A stretch of DNA of 64,000 bases from contig DATDOE010000098.1 of the NCBI GenBank assembly GCA_035293405.1, forward strand, positions 1-64,000, written 5' to 3'. A model generated the notes under the pieces. The model saw only the letters and a program-made list of their open reading frames with translations. It did not search any database and was not told the origin of the DNA. The DNA comes from Gp6-AA40 sp035293405 (GTDB lineage: Bacteria; Acidobacteriota; Vicinamibacteria; Vicinamibacterales; UBA2999). The position numbers and the translations under genes are program-made. This document shows, piece by piece, positions 23,849 through 32,215 of this stretch (positions within the stretch are counted from its first letter, which is position 1; every line of letters starts with the position of its first letter).

Positions 23849-25947
23849 ACAAAAAAAGCGCAAGTGACCATCAGGTCCTGCAGCCACACCATCCACGTCA
23901 GCGCCCATTTCGTGCTGGCCTCGCCGCTTCGCGGCTCGAGCGTGCGGCTGTTGTTCGTGTAGTTGGCGTCGACGAGCAGCGCGCGCTGTGGATCCACTTC
24001 GGCGCTCGTCGCGCGAGACGGCCGCTCGTAGACGTAGATCGTGCGGCGATCGAGTCCGTTCCAGCGTTCCTTGACCTGCTGCCCATCGGCGAACGTCGTG
24101 ACGACATCCACTGGAAGCATCGCTTCGCCGAGGCGCTGCACGACCACCACCGTCCTGTACGTGCCATCGTCGCGCCGGTCGCTCTTCAGCTCCTGCACGG
24201 CGTAGTCGAACGTGTTGGAGCTCCGGTAGACCTGCTCGAAGAACGGCGTCAGGTCCTGGCCGCTTACGTCGTTCACGACCTGGAAGAAGTCGGCCGGTGT
24301 GGGGTGCCTGAACTTCCAGCGATCGAAGTAGGTGGACAGGATCCGCTGCATCATCGGCCAGCCAAGGTGGCGTTCGAGCGTGTGCAGCCAGAGCGCGGTC
24401 TTGTTGTAGGAGATGATCGCCGCGCTGCCCTGCCAGTAGCGGAACGTCGGCGTCGCCGGCACGTCGGCATTGGGATTGTCGCGGTAGCCGTTGATGCGGT
24501 CGTTGTCCAGACGCGTGAACGGGATGTCGCGGAAGCTCCACGGGATGAACGTGCCGAAGTACCTCTGCTCCACGCGATTCCGGCGGAAGACCTCGTCGAG
24601 CACGCGCGCAGTGGCGTAGGTGTTGATCCCCTCGTCCATCCACGCGTGCTCGAACTCGTTGCTGGCCACCATCGCGTACCACCACTGGTGCCCGGTCTCG
24701 TGCGACGTCGTCATCTCCGGCGTCTGCACGTCGGGCCGCGTCAGCCAGCGCGAGCGGCCGGTGAAGAGCGTGGGGTACTCCATCCCGTCGCTGTCGCTTT
24801 GGAACGCCGGATCCACGATCGTCGCGTAACCGTACGGATACGCGCCGAACCACTCGCCGTATCGCTTCAGCGTGGCGGCGGTGATCCCGAAGTAGCGATC
24901 GGCCTGGCCCGCGCGCTCCTTCTGCAGCAGCAGGCGCATCTCGACCGGCGGCAGCGTCTCGTGCGTGAAGGTCCGTGACAGATCGAGGAAGTCCGGGCTC
25001 GCGGTCCACGCGAAGTCGTGGATGTCCTCACCGTGATAGCGGTGCGTGACCGAGCCGTCGCCGTTCTCCATCCGCCCGGTTCGCCGGCCCGAGGCGCCGA
25101 GGACGAACGACGAGGGGAGCGTGATCCTGACGTCGTACACGCCGAAGTCGGCGTAGAACTCGGTGGCGGCATGGAACTGGTGAGTGTTCCAGCCCGCATC
25201 CTCCAACACGCCCAGCTTGGGAAACCACTGTGCGACGAAGTAGTAGTTGCCGACGTATCCCGTGCGCGCGAAGGGCTGCGGTACCTTGCCGGTCCACTCG
25301 ATCTCGAGCTGTACGGTCTCGTTCGGCTCGATGGTCAGGCCGAGAGGCACCGCCATCACCGTCCGGTCCCGCGCATTCCCATCGTCGGGCGCGATGAAGC
25401 GCATCTGAGACGTGAGGTCGCGCGTGGAGCCCGACGGCTCGCGGAGGCGAACGGCGGTCACGTCGGTCGATCCCCAACCGTCAAGCGGCAGCGTCGTGGA
25501 CGTGCCGACCAGGTGGCGCTCGCGCAGCCATGTGGACTCCGCATCTCGCCACGCATTCCAGTAGAGATGGAACTGCAGCTCGGATGTGGGCGTCGCGCTG
25601 ATGTTGCGCCAGCGGATCGTCTCGCGCCCGCGCAGTGTGCGAGCCGCGTGATCGAGCCGCACGTCGATCTCGTAGTTGGCGTTTCGTGGCGATCGGGCCC
25701 CAGGCTCGGGCTGGTCGTAACTCTGGACGCTATTCAACAGGCGGGTCTGAAGACCCGCCTGTACGAGAGGCTGTAGTGGCGGGTCTTTAGACCCGCCTTG
25801 GTCTGACGGCGTTCGTACAGGCGGGTCTGACGGTGTTCGTAGAGGCGGGTCTTTAGACCCGCCTGTCTGAGACCCGCCTACCTGAGACCCGCCGATCGCG
25901 ATCGCCACGATCGCGCATGTGAACAGCAGCCAGACTCGATGCGGCAC
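23845..25947 (-). CDS. M1 family metallopeptidase (aminopeptidase N-like), exported
   Basis: 700 aa from GTG 25947. A hydrophobic N-terminal signal (VWLLFTCAIVAIAIGG) is followed by an odd repetitive linker, residues about 19-75 (GGSQVGGSQTGGSKDPPLRT...), which is encoded by palindromic DNA repeats. The M1 N-terminal beta domain follows, then the catalytic domain with HETGHQWW and a downstream Glu (H416, E417, H420, E439). The exact GxMEN exopeptidase motif reads SDGMEYPTL here. It probably trims peptides in the periplasm. A TAAGAT hexamer lies 7 nt before the GTG, suggesting a leaderless transcript. Confidence 0.92.
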   Translation of the reverse strand: MPHRVWLLFTCAIVAIAIGGSQVGGSQTGGSKDPPLRTPSDPPVRTPSDQGGSKDPPLQPLVQAGLQTRLLNSVQSYDQPEPGARSPRNANYEIDVRLDHAARTLRGRETIRWRNISATPTSELQFHLYWNAWRDAESTWLRERHLVGTSTTLPLDGWGSTDVTAVRLREPSGSTRDLTSQMRFIAPDDGNARDRTVMAVPLGLTIEPNETVQLEIEWTGKVPQPFARTGYVGNYYFVAQWFPKLGVLEDAGWNTHQFHAATEFYADFGVYDVRITLPSSFVLGASGRRTGRMENGDGSVTHRYHGEDIHDFAWTASPDFLDLSRTFTHETLPPVEMRLLLQKERAGQADRYFGITAATLKRYGEWFGAYPYGYATIVDPAFQSDSDGMEYPTLFTGRSRWLTRPDVQTPEMTTSHETGHQWWYAMVASNEFEHAWMDEGINTYATARVLDEVFRRNRVEQRYFGTFIPWSFRDIPFTRLDNDRINGYRDNPNADVPATPTFRYWQGSAAIISYNKTALWLHTLERHLGWPMMQRILSTYFDRWKFRHPTPADFFQVVNDVSGQDLTPFFEQVYRSSNTFDYAVQELKSDRRDDGTYRTVVVVQRLGEAMLPVDVVTTFADGQQVKERWNGLDRRTIYVYERPSRATSAEVDPQRALLVDANYTNNSRTLEPRSGEASTKWALTWMVWLQDLMVTCAFFV
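25738..25893. repeat. Cluster of GGCGGGTCT-AGACCCGCC palindromes inside a coding region
   Basis: Full palindromes at 25738-25761 (CAGGCGGGTCT-GA-AGACCC...), 25778-25797 (GGCGGGTCTTTAGACCCGCC) and 25842-25864, plus half-copies near 25819, 25867 and 25881. They lie inside the 5' part of the M1 peptidase gene and keep the reading frame, coding for a Gly/Ser/Pro/Lys-rich linker between signal peptide and mature domain. A degenerate relative overlaps the transketolase stop at 4613-4651. Confidence 0.85.
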
Positions 25948-25954
25948 GCGTCGA

Positions 25955-25968
25955 ATCTTACCTATAAT
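25955..25968. promoter_or_regulatory. Back-to-back -10 elements for two divergent, probably leaderless genes
   Basis: Minus strand TAAGAT (25960-25955) ends 7 nt before GTG 25947 of the M1 peptidase. Plus strand TATAAT (25963-25968) ends 8 nt before ATG 25977 of the dehydrogenase. Both predict transcription starting at the start codon. Only two bases separate the hexamers, so polymerase binding on the two sides should be mutually exclusive. Confidence 0.65.
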
Positions 25969-25976
25969 CGACGCTC

Positions 25977-26975
25977 ATGATTCGTGTGATGCACGTGGGG
26001 TTGGGACCGATCGGTGCGGCCGTCGCGCGCCAGGTCGCGGCGCGCAAGGGCTTTCGCATCGTCGCCGCGGTGGATGTCGATCCGCAGAAGGTGGGCCGCG
26101 ACCTTGGCGACGTGATCGAGCTGGGTCGCAAGGTGCGAGTGAAGGTCACGTCCGACATCGGCAAGACCATCAAGGCCGCGACGCCCGATGTGGCGGTGAT
26201 GTGCACCAGCTCTTCGCTCAAGGTGGTGCTGCCGCAATTCGAAGAGGTGCTCCGCCGCCGCGTGCCGATCGTGACGACGACGGAGGAGGCCGCGTATCCG
26301 GCGCCGCGCAACCGGCGGCTGGCGAAACAGCTCGATGCCGCCGCGCGAAGGGCCAAGGTGGCCGTGCTCGGCACCGGCGTCAATCCCGGCTTTACGATGG
26401 ACGCGCTGCCGATTGCGCTGTCGGCGGTCTGCGAGCGAGTGGATCGGATCGATGTGCGGCGCGTGCAGGACGCGCGGGTGCGGCGGCTGCCGTTCCAGCA
26501 GAAGATCGGCGCCGGGCTCACGCTGGGGGAGTTCGCGGAGCAGGTCGGGCTCGGGACCGTACGCCACGTGGGCTTCACTGAATCGATCCAGATGATCGGC
26601 GACGCGATGGGCTGGACGCTCGACCGCATCACCGACGAGGTGACGCCGAAGGTGGCGGAGCGGGACGTGGCGAGCACGCTGCTGGCGGTGGGCTCCGGCC
26701 TTGTGTGCGGCATCATTCAGGAGGGGGCCGGCTACGTGAAGGGGGAGCCGCGCATCTCGCTTCGGCTCGAGGCGTATCTCGGCGCGCCCGAATCGTACGA
26801 GTCGATCCTGATCGAAGGGTCGCCGCGGATCTACTCGAAGGTCGAGGGCGGCATCCACGGCGACATCGCCACCGCGTCGATCACCGTGAACTCGATTCCA
26901 GCCGTACTCACCGCCGCGCCGGGACTGCGAACGATGCGCGACATGCGGCTGCCGTCGTTCTTCGGAGGGCGCTAG
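25977..26975 (+). CDS. DapB-like / 2,4-diaminopentanoate dehydrogenase family oxidoreductase
   Basis: 332 aa. N-terminal Rossmann fold MIRVMHVGLGPIGAAVARQV with VAAVDVDPQKVGRDLG, then a TPDVAVMCTSS segment and GTGVNPGFTMDALPIALS as in diaminopentanoate dehydrogenases. It ends with the C-terminal domain typical of that family (HGDIATASITVNSIPAVLTAAPGL). Family members oxidise amino acids with NAD(P). The physiological substrate cannot be read from context: the neighbours are an M1 peptidase and decayed DNA. The start is supported by TATAAT 8 nt upstream. Confidence 0.82.
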   Translation: MIRVMHVGLGPIGAAVARQVAARKGFRIVAAVDVDPQKVGRDLGDVIELGRKVRVKVTSDIGKTIKAATPDVAVMCTSSSLKVVLPQFEEVLRRRVPIVTTTEEAAYPAPRNRRLAKQLDAAARRAKVAVLGTGVNPGFTMDALPIALSAVCERVDRIDVRRVQDARVRRLPFQQKIGAGLTLGEFAEQVGLGTVRHVGFTESIQMIGDAMGWTLDRITDEVTPKVAERDVASTLLAVGSGLVCGIIQEGAGYVKGEPRISLRLEAYLGAPESYESILIEGSPRIYSKVEGGIHGDIATASITVNSIPAVLTAAPGLRTMRDMRLPSFFGGR

Positions 26976-26988
26976 CTAGACGACCGAC

Positions 26989-27015
26989 CTGTCCTGACAG
27001 GATTCGAACTTGTCC
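26989..27015 (-). other. tRNA 3'-end-like fragment (T arm plus acceptor half)
   Basis: Read on the minus strand, GACAAGTTCGAATCCTGTC resembles a tRNA T arm with the TTCGAAT loop; four of the five stem pairs form. CAGGACA follows in the position of an acceptor 3' strand. No matching 5' acceptor (TGTCCTG), anticodon arm or CCA was found, so it is not a functional tRNA. It lies at the edge of a gene-poor stretch (26976-27227) and could mark an old integration site, or be chance. Confidence 0.25.
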
Positions 27016-27227
27016 AAGAAGAGCGTTCCTCGAAATCCGGATCACTCGCGAAATGTCGCCGAGCATTTTCGGAAACCGGCCGTGACGGTTCGGAGAGCCC
27101 GCGGCGCTACTCGGAACCAATGTCTCGCGCTGAGCCACTGGCCGCATCGACACCTCCTCAACACGGCCCGTGCCGGTAGTCCGAACACCTTGCGAATGGC
27201 TGCGCCGGCTCCGTCGGCGCCTGACGT

Positions 27228-27560
27228 TTACGAAGGATGCACTGGCTCGTCCTGCGGCGACGAACCTGGAATGTGCGCCGGCCCTGTCAACGTCAAGTGG
27301 CAGATCTCACACGCATACCGATTCCCCGTGCCCAGAAGGGCGAACGTCTCCCCTCCGCATCGGGGGCACGGTAGCTCTCGTCGACGTATCTCGTCGTGGA
27401 CCGATCTGGCGACGTCGGGGTTGGTCAGGTCCACATGGCGAGATGCAGTCCTCAGGGAGGCCTGCGTGAGACGCACCGCCCGTGCGATGAAGGCCGCGAT
27501 CACCGTCACAATGAGCCCAAGCGCAACGTAGAAGAGAGCAAGATCACCAGGCATACCCAT
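27228..27560 (-). CDS. Small membrane-anchored zinc-ribbon protein, hypothetical
   Basis: 110 aa from ATG 27560 (MGMPGDLALFYVALGLIVTV); ATG 27554 is equally possible. One N-terminal membrane helix (about 7-27), a charged linker (DVARSVHDEIRRRELP), then a zinc ribbon with CPRCGG and CEICH about 18 residues apart. No family name recognised. It may sense or scaffold at the membrane. The frame extends upstream to 27719 but that part is Arg/Cys-rich shadow sequence. Confidence 0.6.
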   Translation of the reverse strand: MGMPGDLALFYVALGLIVTVIAAFIARAVRLTQASLRTASRHVDLTNPDVARSVHDEIRRRELPCPRCGGETFALLGTGNRYACEICHLTLTGPAHIPGSSPQDEPVHPS

Positions 27561-27699
27561 TGTTTCGACCGTTCGTGCCGGACTCTTCAGCCACAGGCGC
27601 ATCTTCGATGATCGAAGTGCTGAGCACGGTCGGCCAGCACTACGGCGGCGCGGCGAATCCCGTCGGCACTGGCATCCCGCCCGTATAACCCAACACAGT

Positions 27700-27980
27700 T
27701 TGGCTCTCAGCCCCGGCACCCGCCTCGGCGTCTACGAAGTCACCGCCCAGATCGGCGAGGGGGGCATGGGCCAGGTGTTTCGCGCCCACGATACGAAGCT
27801 GAATCGAGACGTCGCCCTCAAAGTCCTCCCTGACGCGTTCGCGAGCGACACCGAACGTCTCGCACGGTTCACCGGCGAAGCCCAGACCTCGCGTCGTTGA
27901 ATCACCCGAACATCGCGCACATCCACATCCACGGCCTCGAGGAGAGCGGTGGCGTACGCGCGCTCGTTGCGCGTTCGTAA
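27700..27980 (+). pseudogene. Truncated and frameshifted serine/threonine kinase N-terminus
   Basis: The frame from TTG 27700 reads LSPGTRLGVYEVTAQIGEGG...VALKVLPDAFASDTERLARF, the start of a PknB-like kinase, and ends at 27900. Near 27887 one base appears to be missing; in the next frame the sequence continues LASLNHPNIAHIHIHGLEES...GVRALV, then stops at 27980. The catalytic loop and all downstream parts are absent. A complete relative lies at 11949-14507. Confidence 0.85.
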
Positions 27981-28012
27981 ACGCTACGGCGCTAGCTGCC
28001 ACTTGTGGCGCA

Positions 28013-28843
28013 CTAGCTGGCTGTGCTGACCTGCACGAGCATCCCGTCGGGATCGCGGAAGGATGGGACGCCCGGCCGCTCGGGCGGCTCGACTGTCGCA
28101 CCACGCGCGGCGAGGCGCGCGACGACCGCGTCGTAGTTGAACGGCTCGGCCGAGACGCAGAAGTGATGTACACCGGGCCGCTGTCCTTCTGGTGTCTCGA
28201 GCAAGCCGATTCGGGAGCGTCCCAGTTGGAACCAGACACGGTTGGTGTCGCGCCGGGAGACCGCACCGAAGACCTTCTCGTAAAACCTGACGGACGCCTC
28301 GAGATCGGCGACGTTGAGCAGGACGTGCTCGATGCCCGTTGGACGGAACACCGGCTCCTCTTGAAGCGTGACGAGGTCGGGCGCAAAGGTCGGCGGCTCG
28401 AGGAAGCTCCAGCCGTTCTCCGGCGAGAGCTGGGTCCGGATGCCGTCAGCATCCACGATGGCCGTGTCCCGGCCGCTGGGGTAGTCGCGGTAGGCGATAC
28501 CGCGCGAGTCGAGGAAGGTATGCACCCGCGCCATCTCGATGTTGCGGATGGCGACCGAGACATGGTCGGTGATGAGCGGTCCGCCCGCGGTACGCGGCCG
28601 CTCGAATGCCAGGTAGGCCGAGCCGATCTTGACGTAGTTCTTGGACGCCGCGGCGTTCTTCAGGACGGTGTTGCCGAACAGCGCGGCGAAGAAGTTCCGC
28701 GCGCGCTCTACCTCCGACACGTAGAACTCGACATGATCGACCGCATCGAACTCGAACGCCGCGGCTTGCGCTGACGGGCGCGCAGCGGCGAACACGCCGG
28801 CGCCAAGGGTGTAGATCGCCTGTCGGCGTGTCAGCCTCTGCAT
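28013..28843 (-). CDS. Exported two-domain VOC (glyoxalase/dioxygenase-like) protein
   Basis: 276 aa. The N-terminus LTRRQAIYTLGAGVFAAARP is a twin-arginine-like signal. Two vicinal-oxygen-chelate modules follow: VDHVEFYVSEVERARNFFA near 34-52 and GIEHVLLNVADLEASVRFYE near 160-180, each ending in a ...RDPDG or ...DADGI turn. Metal ligands His/Glu occur in each module (e.g. VHHFCVSAEPFNYD). Substrate unknown. The 47-nt gap to the upstream carbamoyltransferase gene allows co-transcription. Confidence 0.85.
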   Translation of the reverse strand: MQRLTRRQAIYTLGAGVFAAARPSAQAAAFEFDAVDHVEFYVSEVERARNFFAALFGNTVLKNAAASKNYVKIGSAYLAFERPRTAGGPLITDHVSVAIRNIEMARVHTFLDSRGIAYRDYPSGRDTAIVDADGIRTQLSPENGWSFLEPPTFAPDLVTLQEEPVFRPTGIEHVLLNVADLEASVRFYEKVFGAVSRRDTNRVWFQLGRSRIGLLETPEGQRPGVHHFCVSAEPFNYDAVVARLAARGATVEPPERPGVPSFRDPDGMLVQVSTAS

Positions 28844-28890
28844 GCGCGTACTCTCTCACACCCGCGGAGCGACCACCGCGGAGACGCCCT

Positions 28891-31800
28891 TCAATCCGCG
28901 GTGAACAGCGCCGAGAGCCGATCGGAGACGAGCGTGCCTGAGGCATCGAAGACATCACGCACGTCGTAGCGTGGCAGCTCCCATCGGCGGCGAAGATCCG
29001 ACGGCTTCACGATCGCGCGGACTTTCGTTGACGCACTCGCGAGCCCCAGCGCCGCCGCCACCTGCTTGGTGGCTTCGTTCCAGCTGCCGTCGATTCCGTA
29101 CGGGTAGGACGCGTGGACGTCCGTCAGCCCGCAGACCTCGCGCAGATGGTCCACACAGGTGCCGAGCTCGATACGCTGTTCCTCCCCGGTGAGACGGCTC
29201 AGCACGCGATGGCTGTGGCCGTGGACGCCGATCTCGAGACCGGCATCCTGACACTGCCGGAGATCGGATGCCGACAGATACAGCTTCGAGGCGATCTCCT
29301 CGTCCTGCCCGATGAAGCGCTCGAAGAGCGTCCGCAGAACCGGGTCGAGCTCGTGGTACGGCAGGTCGAAGTTCAGCAGCCGCTTGAATCGCCGCGTCGG
29401 CTCCTCGTCATACGGATACAAGCCGAGCAGCCCGGGATGCGTGTTGGGCTCGAAGGCGACGGGCGGGCGCGACGCCAGCAGCTCCTCGAACGCTTCGCGA
29501 AATCGATCAAGCCCCAGCTTCGCCTGCAGCAGGTGGACGCGGTGCACGTTGAGAACGGTGTTCTCGAGAAGCGGGGCCGAGCAGCAGTAGACAGTGGCCG
29601 GAACGCTCCACCGCTCGAGCAGCGGAAGCGCGTGCTCGACGACGTCCTTGAAGCCGTCGTCGAAGGTGACGACCGCCACCGTCTCGGGCAGATCGGCGGC
29701 CGGGTTCATCAGCTCACCAATCGTCGTGCAGACGAAGTTCTGCGTGAGCACCCGGAGCTGCGCGTCGAGCTCTTCCGGCGTGATCGACTTCGTGCCCTTC
29801 AGCCAGCCGCCAGACGGATGGCAGTAGTGATAGCTGACGATCAAGGCGTACCGTTCGGCGATGCGCGTCGGCAGGGTGTTGAACTCGAAGTCGATGCTGC
29901 CGGGCACGACGTCGACCGCGCGAGTCCCGGTGCTCGGTAGCGCGTTCACGACCGGCCACCGCCCGGGAAGCACGTGCAGCAGGCTGTCGCCGGCATCGTC
30001 GTACATGGCCAGCACGTCGGCGCCGGGTCTGACGAGGGGCCTGAGCCGCGAGAGCGCCAGGGCCTGGTATTCGTGCGTCGAGACCAGCACGGCGTCAACC
30101 GCCGGCCAGTCCACCGCGTCGAGCGACGCCTCACGGTACACGCTCAGCTCGCCGGGCTCGCCCGGCTGATCGTCCATCGGCACGAAGGCGGCGACATCGA
30201 GCCTGGCGACCCCATCGAGGTACTCGTAGAGACATCGCGTGTGTCCGCGAGTGCCCACGATGACGACCTTCGCCCGTGTCGCCGACCAGACGGCGAGACG
30301 CTGCTCCAGCTCGTATTTCGCACGATACTCGCGGTGCCATTCGGCGATCCGGTTCTCTTCGGCCAGATACGCGTCGCGCTCCGCCGTGTCGTAGCGCGTC
30401 AGATGGCGCGCGGTGATCGCCGTCCACTCCTCGGCCAGCGTCTGCGTGCGGTCGGCCGTGAGCCGCGCGACCATCTCCGGGTTGCCGTACGGGGGGCACT
30501 CGATGAGCAGACCCTCGATGTACAGCAAATCGATCGCCGTGCCGAACACACAGATCAGCGCGTCGATTGGCGTCTCGACGATCGGCTCGCGGTTGATGTT
30601 GAGCGAGGTGTTCAGCACCATCGGGACGCCGGTCAGGCGATGAAACGCGCTGATCAGCCGGTGGTAATGGGGATTGACCGCCGGAGTGACCGTTTGTGGC
30701 CGCGTGGTGTTGTCTACGTGGGTGATCGCGGGCACGCGGGCGCGCTTGTCCTCGCGCACGTCCACGACCATCAGCATGAACGGGCTGTCGGCGTCGAGGT
30801 CGAGCCACTCGCGCGCATGCTCGGCGAGCACGCTCGGCGCGTACGGACGGTACGGCTCGCGGAACTTGACGCGCGTGTTCAGCGTGTCCTTCATGCTCGC
30901 TTCGCGGGGATCGGCCAGGATCGAACGATGGCCGAGCGCGCGCGGGCCGAACTCCGAGCCACCCTCGAACCAGCCGATCACTTTCCCCGCCGCGATATGC
31001 GGCGCGACGGCCTCGGGCTCGACGGCTCGATACGCGATGCCGTAGTGGTCGAGCATGCGCGTGATCGCCTCGCGCGCGTACGACCGTCCTGTGTACGGCG
31101 AGGTCATCGACACCGTCACCCGCGCCCGGTCAGGTCCGGCGACGTCCCGGAAGTAGCCCCAGAGCGCGAGACCCAGCGAGAGACCGGCATCCGAGCAGCC
31201 CGGCGGCACCCACACCTGCTCGAACGGCGAGCGCTGGAGCACTCGCGCGTTGGCAAGGCCGTTCAGGCCCGTACCCCCCGCGATGCACAGGTTCCGGCTG
31301 CCGGTGCGTTCGTAGGCGTACTCCGCCATGCGGACCATCTGCCGCTCGCACTCCAGCTGGACGTCGTACGCCGCGCGCGCGAAGTACGGATCGAGCACGC
31401 GCTCGCGGTCCTCACATCGGCGCACGCCCGCGGCGACAATGCGCGGGAGCGGAGGACGGCTGAAGAAGGCGCTGTAATCCGACGACATACCCTGGTCGCG
31501 CGCCGAGAACTCCAGCACCGGGCCGGGATGCGCCGCGCCGTACGGCGCCAGACCCATCGTCTTGCCGAAGCCCTTCTCCGGCCCGTACGGCAGCACCGAT
31601 CCGGTGACGAGTGAGTAGAGGCGTCCGATGCCCCAGTGATCGCCCCGTTCGATCTCGTGCGCGCCATCGGCGCGGAAGTGATAGAGCGTCTGCGTGTTCA
31701 GCCGGGAGCCGAGCGAATCGACGACCAGCACCGCCGCCTCATCGAACGGCGAGGGATAGAACGCCGATGCGGCATGCCCGTCATGATGATCGACGACCCG

Positions 31801-32127
31801 AATGCGCTCGCGGGGATAGCGCAGGCGCAATTTGAGGTAGTCGTGTTCGAGCTTGCGGTAGCCGGGCCCGCTGTTCAACCAGCGTGGAAGCCGCGCGTAG
31901 TCGGTGTAGATGAAGTCGATCTGCTCGAGTGACTCCAGCCCGAACGCCTCGAGACAATACTGAATGCCCCTGAGCGGAAACGCGTAGGTGTGCTTCGTCC
32001 GAGTAAGGCGGTCCTCTCCGATCGACACGTATGCGATCTCGCCGCCCCCGCGTGGGACGCGAATGAGTGACGCGCTCGCTTCGTAGTTGGCAAAGTTCGG
32101 AACGCCCAGGACATACGTGTATTCCAC
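28891..32127 (-). CDS. Carbamoyltransferase - Rossmann - polysaccharide deacetylase fusion
   Basis: About 1078 aa. Residues 1-340: NodU/TobZ-like ASKHA carbamoyltransferase domain with VDHHDGHAAS (metal and catalytic His) and AGGTGLNGLAN. Residues 350-560: C-terminal carbamoyltransferase domain with EGGSEFGPRALGHRSILADP. Residues about 615-720: a Rossmann-like domain (KVVIVGTRGHTRCLYEYL). Residues about 760-1060: NodB deacetylase with TFDDGF (near 823) and HGHSH. It would add a carbamoyl group to, and remove an acetyl group from, a surface glycan or a small glycoside. GTG 32127 follows GAGG; TTG 32130 is the alternative. Divergent from a glycosyltransferase-like gene. Confidence 0.92.
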   Translation of the reverse strand: MEYTYVLGVPNFANYEASASLIRVPRGGGEIAYVSIGEDRLTRTKHTYAFPLRGIQYCLEAFGLESLEQIDFIYTDYARLPRWLNSGPGYRKLEHDYLKLRLRYPRERIRVVDHHDGHAASAFYPSPFDEAAVLVVDSLGSRLNTQTLYHFRADGAHEIERGDHWGIGRLYSLVTGSVLPYGPEKGFGKTMGLAPYGAAHPGPVLEFSARDQGMSSDYSAFFSRPPLPRIVAAGVRRCEDRERVLDPYFARAAYDVQLECERQMVRMAEYAYERTGSRNLCIAGGTGLNGLANARVLQRSPFEQVWVPPGCSDAGLSLGLALWGYFRDVAGPDRARVTVSMTSPYTGRSYAREAITRMLDHYGIAYRAVEPEAVAPHIAAGKVIGWFEGGSEFGPRALGHRSILADPREASMKDTLNTRVKFREPYRPYAPSVLAEHAREWLDLDADSPFMLMVVDVREDKRARVPAITHVDNTTRPQTVTPAVNPHYHRLISAFHRLTGVPMVLNTSLNINREPIVETPIDALICVFGTAIDLLYIEGLLIECPPYGNPEMVARLTADRTQTLAEEWTAITARHLTRYDTAERDAYLAEENRIAEWHREYRAKYELEQRLAVWSATRAKVVIVGTRGHTRCLYEYLDGVARLDVAAFVPMDDQPGEPGELSVYREASLDAVDWPAVDAVLVSTHEYQALALSRLRPLVRPGADVLAMYDDAGDSLLHVLPGRWPVVNALPSTGTRAVDVVPGSIDFEFNTLPTRIAERYALIVSYHYCHPSGGWLKGTKSITPEELDAQLRVLTQNFVCTTIGELMNPAADLPETVAVVTFDDGFKDVVEHALPLLERWSVPATVYCCSAPLLENTVLNVHRVHLLQAKLGLDRFREAFEELLASRPPVAFEPNTHPGLLGLYPYDEEPTRRFKRLLNFDLPYHELDPVLRTLFERFIGQDEEIASKLYLSASDLRQCQDAGLEIGVHGHSHRVLSRLTGEEQRIELGTCVDHLREVCGLTDVHASYPYGIDGSWNEATKQVAAALGLASASTKVRAIVKPSDLRRRWELPRYDVRDVFDASGTLVSDRLSALFTAD

Positions 32128-32201
32128 CAATGACCTCAGCCGGTCAGTCTAGCAAATCCGAGCGCTCCGCCCGTCGCGCGAGGCGCGGACGATCGCTCGC
32201 G

Positions 32202-32207
32202 TAGACT
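32202..32207 (+). promoter_or_regulatory. TAGACT -10 hexamer of the glycosyltransferase-like gene
   Basis: TAGACT ends 8 nt before GTG 32216, so the transcript probably starts at the start codon. The same hexamer occurs on the minus strand at 32151-32146, upstream of the carbamoyltransferase fusion, whose GTG has a GAGG ribosome site instead. Confidence 0.5.
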
Positions 32208-32215
32208 AACAGGCG

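Noticed and set aside
26989..27060. A possible complete tRNA on the minus strand
   Set aside because: Only a T arm and an acceptor-like 3' strand are present; no 5' acceptor half, D arm, anticodon arm or CCA.
29974..31614. 546-aa plus-strand open frame inside the carbamoyltransferase fusion
   Set aside because: Arg/His-rich antisense shadow of a well-supported gene; no domain motifs.
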